Positions 60,749-64,000 of a stretch of DNA of 64,000 bases are shown piece by piece. Source of the DNA: Lysinibacillus fusiformis (GTDB lineage Bacteria > Bacillota > Bacilli > Bacillales_A > Planococcaceae); assembly GCF_016925635.1 (NCBI RefSeq), contig NZ_CP070490.1:4284001-4348000 (forward strand). The letters run 5' to 3'. The notes beneath the pieces are model-generated. The model was not told where the DNA came from, ran no database searches, and saw only the letters and a program-made list of their open reading frames with translations. Numbering within the stretch: the first letter of the stretch is position 1; each line of letters starts with the position of its first letter. Both the position numbers and the translations under genes were made by a program.

Positions 60749-61510
60749 ATGTACGAAATGGAGAACTCTTTAGAAGTGCAAAAGAAAGAGGATATAAAAA
60801 TTTCAATTGTCATACCAGCCCATAATGAAGAAAAATACATTGAAAAATGCTTAGAGTCTATTTTAAAGGCTTCCAAATCCTTTGAAAATCAAGTGGAGAT
60901 TATTGTTGTTTTAAATCGATGTACAGACAGAACGGAGGAAATTGCAAAATCGTATAATTGTATCCTTTTAAAGAATAGCGATAAGAACCTTTCTAAGATT
61001 AGGAACGCTGGTGTTGACATAGCAAGAGGGGAAATCATCGTTACAATCGATGCAGATACGCAGATGAACGAGCATGTGCTGTCAAAGGCAAAGGAGAACT
61101 TAATCACAGGAAAATATATTGGCGGTGGCGTTACAGGGAAGTTTGAAAGAATGTCCTTAGGAATTTTTGTTTCAGCTTTATTATTGATTGGGCCACTCTT
61201 CTTTAAATATGGCGCAATTTCTGTGGGAATCTTTTGGTGCTACAAAAAGGATTTTCAAGCGATTAAGGGATTTAATGAAAATATGCTGATGGCAGAAGAT
61301 GCCGATTTCGCTAGACGACTAAAAGATTTTGGAAAAAAGAACGGGAAAAAATACGGAACAATTCAAAATGGAATGATCACTTCAAGCAGAAAATTTGATA
61401 AGCATGGCGACTGGGTTTTACTTAAACGCCCTAAAATGATCCTAGCTTATCTTAAAGGTACAGATCAGAAATATGCGGATGAAGCCTATTATGAAAATCA
61501 AGATAGATAA
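60749..61510 (+). CDS. Glycosyltransferase family 2
   Basis: A 253-residue GT-A-fold enzyme: ISIVIPAHNEEKYIEKCLESIL, the nucleotide-sugar-binding VLNRCTDRTEEIA and metal-binding VTIDADTQM (DAD), then AEDADFARRLKDFGKKNG as the acceptor-site ED. One hydrophobic stretch (LGIFVSALLLIGPLFFKYGAISVGIF) may dip into the membrane. It probably adds a sugar to a lipid or wall polymer. AGGGAGGAG precedes ATG 60749. Confidence 0.88.
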   Translation: MYEMENSLEVQKKEDIKISIVIPAHNEEKYIEKCLESILKASKSFENQVEIIVVLNRCTDRTEEIAKSYNCILLKNSDKNLSKIRNAGVDIARGEIIVTIDADTQMNEHVLSKAKENLITGKYIGGGVTGKFERMSLGIFVSALLLIGPLFFKYGAISVGIFWCYKKDFQAIKGFNENMLMAEDADFARRLKDFGKKNGKKYGTIQNGMITSSRKFDKHGDWVLLKRPKMILAYLKGTDQKYADEAYYENQDR

Positions 61511-61521
61511 AAAGAAACTGT

Positions 61522-61554
61522 GACGTTATTCGAACAAGGATTAACGTTTTTTTA
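61522..61554 (+). terminator. Weak terminator
   Basis: ACGTTA pairs with TAACGT around a 13-nt loop, followed by T7. Confidence 0.5.
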
Positions 61555-61673
61555 TTACGATGCAATCACACTAGCTAGATTAAAGAAAAGAATTGAATAA
61601 TTTTTTATAATAAATTATTCTTTATTCATCAATATTGATCAATCATTTTAGCGAAAGGAATGGATTGATATAG

Positions 61674-62654
61674 TTGATGTCAATGTGTCAATCCCAAACA
61701 GTCAGAATGATGAATAGCTTTGAAGATTTAATAAAAAAAGAGTATTCCAATATAGCAGGCATTGCTATTAGAAAAGATAATCATCTAATTTACGAAAAAT
61801 ATTTTGATGGGTACACCCAAGATGATGCTTTGCATATAGCATCTGTCACTAAAAGTATCATAGCCATTCTTATTGGTATGGCAATCGATAAAGGATATAT
61901 GAAAAATATAGAACAGCATGTATTAGATTTTTTTCCGAATTACACAGTGAAGCGTGGCGAAAAAACCATTCAAAATATCACTATAGCCAATTTATTGTCA
62001 ATGACTGCACCTTATAAATACAAATCAGAGCCATATACGAAAGTATATACAAGTGATGACTGGGTAAAAGCTGCATTGGATTTGTTAGGGGGCAAAGGTA
62101 GTATTGGGGAATTTAACTATTCTACCGTTGGCACACATATTTTATCAGGTGTTCTTACAAATGCCACTGGTCAATCTGTTCTTGATTTCGCTACAGAGAG
62201 TCTGTTTAAACCTCTTGCAATCAAAGCTCCCACTAATACAACTATACAAAATAAAGAAGACTATTTCGCTTTTCTGAAGGATAAATATGTCACTGGCTGG
62301 ATAGTAGATCCTAAGGAAGTAAATACCGCTGGTTGGGGACTTACGTTAACGACCCGGGATATGGCCAAAATAGGTCAGCTCTATTTAAATGGGGGTGTAT
62401 GGAACGGTCGCCAAATTCTTTCTTCTCAATGGATAGAGAACAGCACAAAAGTACAAAGTCGATCAGGAGAGCTGTCCTATGGTTATTTGTGGTGGATACT
62501 TGATGATTGCTATGCAGCTTTGGGAGATGGTGGAAATGTAACTTTCATAAATCCTCAAAAGAAGATGGTCATTTCGATTGCTTCGCGCTTTATGCCACGT
62601 GCCAAGAATCGTGTTGAATTGATTAGAAAACATATGATGCCATTGTTTGAATAA
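61674..62654 (+). CDS. Serine hydrolase of the beta-lactamase (class C/PBP4*) family
   Basis: A 326-residue protein without a signal peptide, so probably cytoplasmic. The catalytic SxxK is SVTK (in HIASVTKSIIAILIGMA), the YxN-type motif is YST (GEFNYSTVGTHILSGVL), and GWGLTLTTRDMAKIGQLYLNGG is the family's downstream block. It may be an esterase or D-amino-acid peptidase rather than a true beta-lactamase. The start is TTG 61674 or the ATG next to it; the ribosome site (GAAAGGAATGG) is distant. Confidence 0.8.
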   Translation: MMSMCQSQTVRMMNSFEDLIKKEYSNIAGIAIRKDNHLIYEKYFDGYTQDDALHIASVTKSIIAILIGMAIDKGYMKNIEQHVLDFFPNYTVKRGEKTIQNITIANLLSMTAPYKYKSEPYTKVYTSDDWVKAALDLLGGKGSIGEFNYSTVGTHILSGVLTNATGQSVLDFATESLFKPLAIKAPTNTTIQNKEDYFAFLKDKYVTGWIVDPKEVNTAGWGLTLTTRDMAKIGQLYLNGGVWNGRQILSSQWIENSTKVQSRSGELSYGYLWWILDDCYAALGDGGNVTFINPQKKMVISIASRFMPRAKNRVELIRKHMMPLFE

Positions 62655-62667
62655 TAGCTAGGGATAA

Positions 62668-62711
62668 TAAAAACTCCATTTTGATCAGCATCAATCAAAA
62701 TGGAGTTTTTA
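62668..62711. terminator. Terminator after the serine hydrolase gene
   Basis: AAAACTCCATTTTGA pairs with TCAAAATGGAGTTTT, followed by TTAT. The next 250 bp to the TetR promoter is AT-rich with no gene seen. Confidence 0.9.
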
Positions 62712-62937
62712 TATTGAATGAAGGGTATTAATGAATCAATTTTGCAAATCATCTTTAATGGGCATAAAAGCATCTCCTTTATTGACTACAAAAATAACAC
62801 AAGTGAAAAATTACAAGCCATCCAAAACAGTTTTGGGGTTCTGTTCAACTTTGTTCAAAATGAGATTAATTTTTAGCAGTATAACCAATTAAGGTATAGC
62901 TTTTTTGATCAATTTTTTATTAAACTAACAATAATAC

Positions 62938-62973
62938 TTGCAACACCCATTTTAGTACTGTATAGTACTAATT
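62938..62973 (+). promoter_or_regulatory. Promoter and TetR operator, predicted leaderless start
   Basis: TTGCAA (62938-62943) and TATAGT (62961-62966) are 17 bp apart. The palindrome TTAGTACTGTATAGTACTAA (62952-62971) covers the -10 box. Transcription would start near 62973, next to the ATG at 62974, so the message should be leaderless. A second copy of the operator lies at 63583. Confidence 0.65.
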
Positions 62974-63558
62974 ATGACAAAAGTAAAATTAATGAATCAA
63001 AAACGTGTGATTGAAGTAGCTGCAACATTATTTTTAGAAAAAGGGTTTGCTTATACAAGTATGGATGAATTAGTTCGTGTAAGCAAAGTTTCAAAGTCTA
63101 ATGTGTATTATCACTTCTCTAATAAGGAAGAATTGTTGGAAGGGGTCGTTGATTATTGGATTGAAATGTATCAATCTGCAATAGAGGACTTACTATCTCA
63201 AAACCAATTATTAGTTGAAGATCGTATCCAATTGTTTTTAAAGCAAATATCACAAGGAGTTCAGACCAGAGAATATAAGGGGAGCTGTCCATTTATTACG
63301 CTTTATATTCAAAGTCCTACAAATGCCACAAAAGTAAAAGAAAAAATAGGTCTTTTTTTTAAAGGCTTACAAACGAAAGTTTCTCTATTCCTTAAACAAG
63401 GGGTAGAGAATGGTGAATTTAGAAAGACAATAAATATTGACGAGGTTGCATCTCTTTTTATTACAAATCTTGAAGGAGCGCTATTTATTTCAGAAACACT
63501 GGAGGATGCAACTGTAATCATGAAAACAGCAGATCATTTGTTTAACTTGCTTCGATAA
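62974..63558 (+). CDS. TetR/AcrR-family repressor
   Basis: A 194-residue repressor: DNA-binding domain IEVAATLFLEKGFAYTSMDELVRVSKVSKSNVYYHFSNKEELL, then a ligand domain with TREYKGSCPFITLYIQ and FITNLEGALFISETLED as in AcrR/YcdC-like members. No ribosome site precedes ATG 62974, which fits a leaderless message; ATG 62992 is an alternative. The same operator before the downstream reductase gene suggests it controls both. Confidence 0.88.
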   Translation: MTKVKLMNQKRVIEVAATLFLEKGFAYTSMDELVRVSKVSKSNVYYHFSNKEELLEGVVDYWIEMYQSAIEDLLSQNQLLVEDRIQLFLKQISQGVQTREYKGSCPFITLYIQSPTNATKVKEKIGLFFKGLQTKVSLFLKQGVENGEFRKTINIDEVASLFITNLEGALFISETLEDATVIMKTADHLFNLLR

Positions 63559-63582
63559 AAGAAGCATTTTTTTTACATCAAA

Positions 63583-63602
63583 TTAGTACTACATAGTACT
63601 AC
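63583..63602 (+). promoter_or_regulatory. Second TetR operator copy, before the reductase gene
   Basis: TTAGTACTACATAGTACTAC has the same 8-4-8 inverted repeat as the site at 62952, with one base changed in the last half-site. It lies just before the AGGAGGA ribosome site of the downstream gene. Confidence 0.75.
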
Positions 63603-63615
63603 TAGGAGGATTTTT

Positions 63616-64000
63616 ATGAGAACAGTATTTTTAACGGGTGGAACAGGTTTTATTGGAAAGCAATTAGTGAATGAATTAGTCAAAGAGGATGTGAACATTC
63701 TTCTTTTAGTGAGGTCGAAAAGTAAAGCAACACACATTTTTCAGGAAAGAGGCATCTTAAAAGAGGAAAATATGCACTTTATTGAAGGTGATTTAACGAA
63801 AATAGACTTAGGTCTAAGTGCTGAAGATAAGGAGTTGGTATTGAAAACGGATGTGATGATTCACGCAGGAGGCTCCATGGATATTCAAGCGACAAACAAA
63901 GAGGCAACTTCTGTATTTTTGAATGGCGCCAAACATATTAGTGAATTCGCTAAAAGTATTCATCAATTGAAGGGCTTGCAGCAATTTATTCATGTTGTAG
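63616..64000 (+). CDS. Extended SDR reductase/epimerase, 3' end outside the window
   Basis: The 128 visible codons start with a dinucleotide-binding fold: MRTVFLTGGTGFIGKQLVNEL (Gly motif TGGTGFIG), VRSKSKATHIFQERG and EGDLTKIDLGLSAED, DVMIHAGGSMDIQ. This is typical of thioester-reductase or fatty-acyl-CoA-reductase-like extended SDRs, more than UDP-sugar epimerases. AGGAGGA precedes ATG 63616. It is probably repressed by the TetR upstream. The gene runs off the right edge. Confidence 0.8.
   Translation, partial: MRTVFLTGGTGFIGKQLVNELVKEDVNILLLVRSKSKATHIFQERGILKEENMHFIEGDLTKIDLGLSAEDKELVLKTDVMIHAGGSMDIQATNKEATSVFLNGAKHISEFAKSIHQLKGLQQFIHVV

Overview
This is a low-GC, Gram-positive chromosomal segment from an aerobic spore-forming Bacillales bacterium. 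A Lysinibacillus-like Bacillaceae/Caryophanaceae is the best guess. The evidence is strong AGGAGG ribosome sites, a menaquinol aa3 oxidase (qoxABCD), an SLH-domain NlpC/P60 cell-wall enzyme, a BclB-type exosporium protein, a paiA/paiB pair, and the general feel of the proteins. The genus is inferred, not proven.

Layout. 1-12 kb is housekeeping plus small modules: a GNAT fragment, a 21-bp tandem repeat, an MFS exporter divergent from an XRE-cupin regulator, a TetR/YhgE-type membrane pair, the qoxABCD operon and a MocR regulator. 11.5-14.5 kb is gene-poor and decaying: a BclB-like protein, a frameshifted hypothetical gene, remnants of an alpha/beta hydrolase. 14.5-27 kb holds an EmrB-type exporter, a cell-wall hydrolase, YczE, PaiA/PaiB, a second MocR regulator, an orphan SARP-type response regulator whose kinase has been destroyed around an IS remnant, secreted proteins, and an Lsa-type ABC-F protein with a long attenuator-like leader.

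27.5-51.5 kb is the heart of the window. Five separate cobalamin riboswitches (B12 boxes near 27725, 30541, 37981, 45715 and 47243), each followed by an intrinsic terminator, control five consecutive transcription units. These are metE (B12-independent methionine synthase); a NikABCDE-type metal/peptide ABC importer; the methylcitrate cycle (prpC-prpD-prpB) together with an acyl-CoA dehydrogenase, an enoyl-CoA hydratase and a 3-hydroxyisobutyryl-CoA hydrolase; a two-gene operon of unknown function; and nrdH-nrdI-nrdE-nrdF-dut (class Ib ribonucleotide reductase). Together they form a cobalamin-independence island: when B12 is scarce the cell would switch on substitutes for MetH, methylmalonyl-CoA mutase and class II ribonucleotide reductase, plus a transporter that may bring in cobalt. 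Two aspects look new. One is a possible beta-oxidation-like propionate shunt co-transcribed with the methylcitrate cycle. The other is the unknown operon at 45951-46798. A YvlB-like three-gene operon and a NUDIX gene sit between units two and three.

51.5-64 kb is accessory: hypothetical proteins, a PaaI-type thioesterase, a truncated cupin, a damaged arsenic operon (frameshifted acr3, shortened arsC), a lactate-permease/XRE-cupin module with a perfect 18-bp operator, DinB and GNAT proteins, a glycosyltransferase, a beta-lactamase-fold hydrolase, and a TetR regulator whose 20-bp operator appears both at its own promoter and before the reductase gene that runs off the end.

All calls were made by reading the sequence and translations. 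No database search was run.
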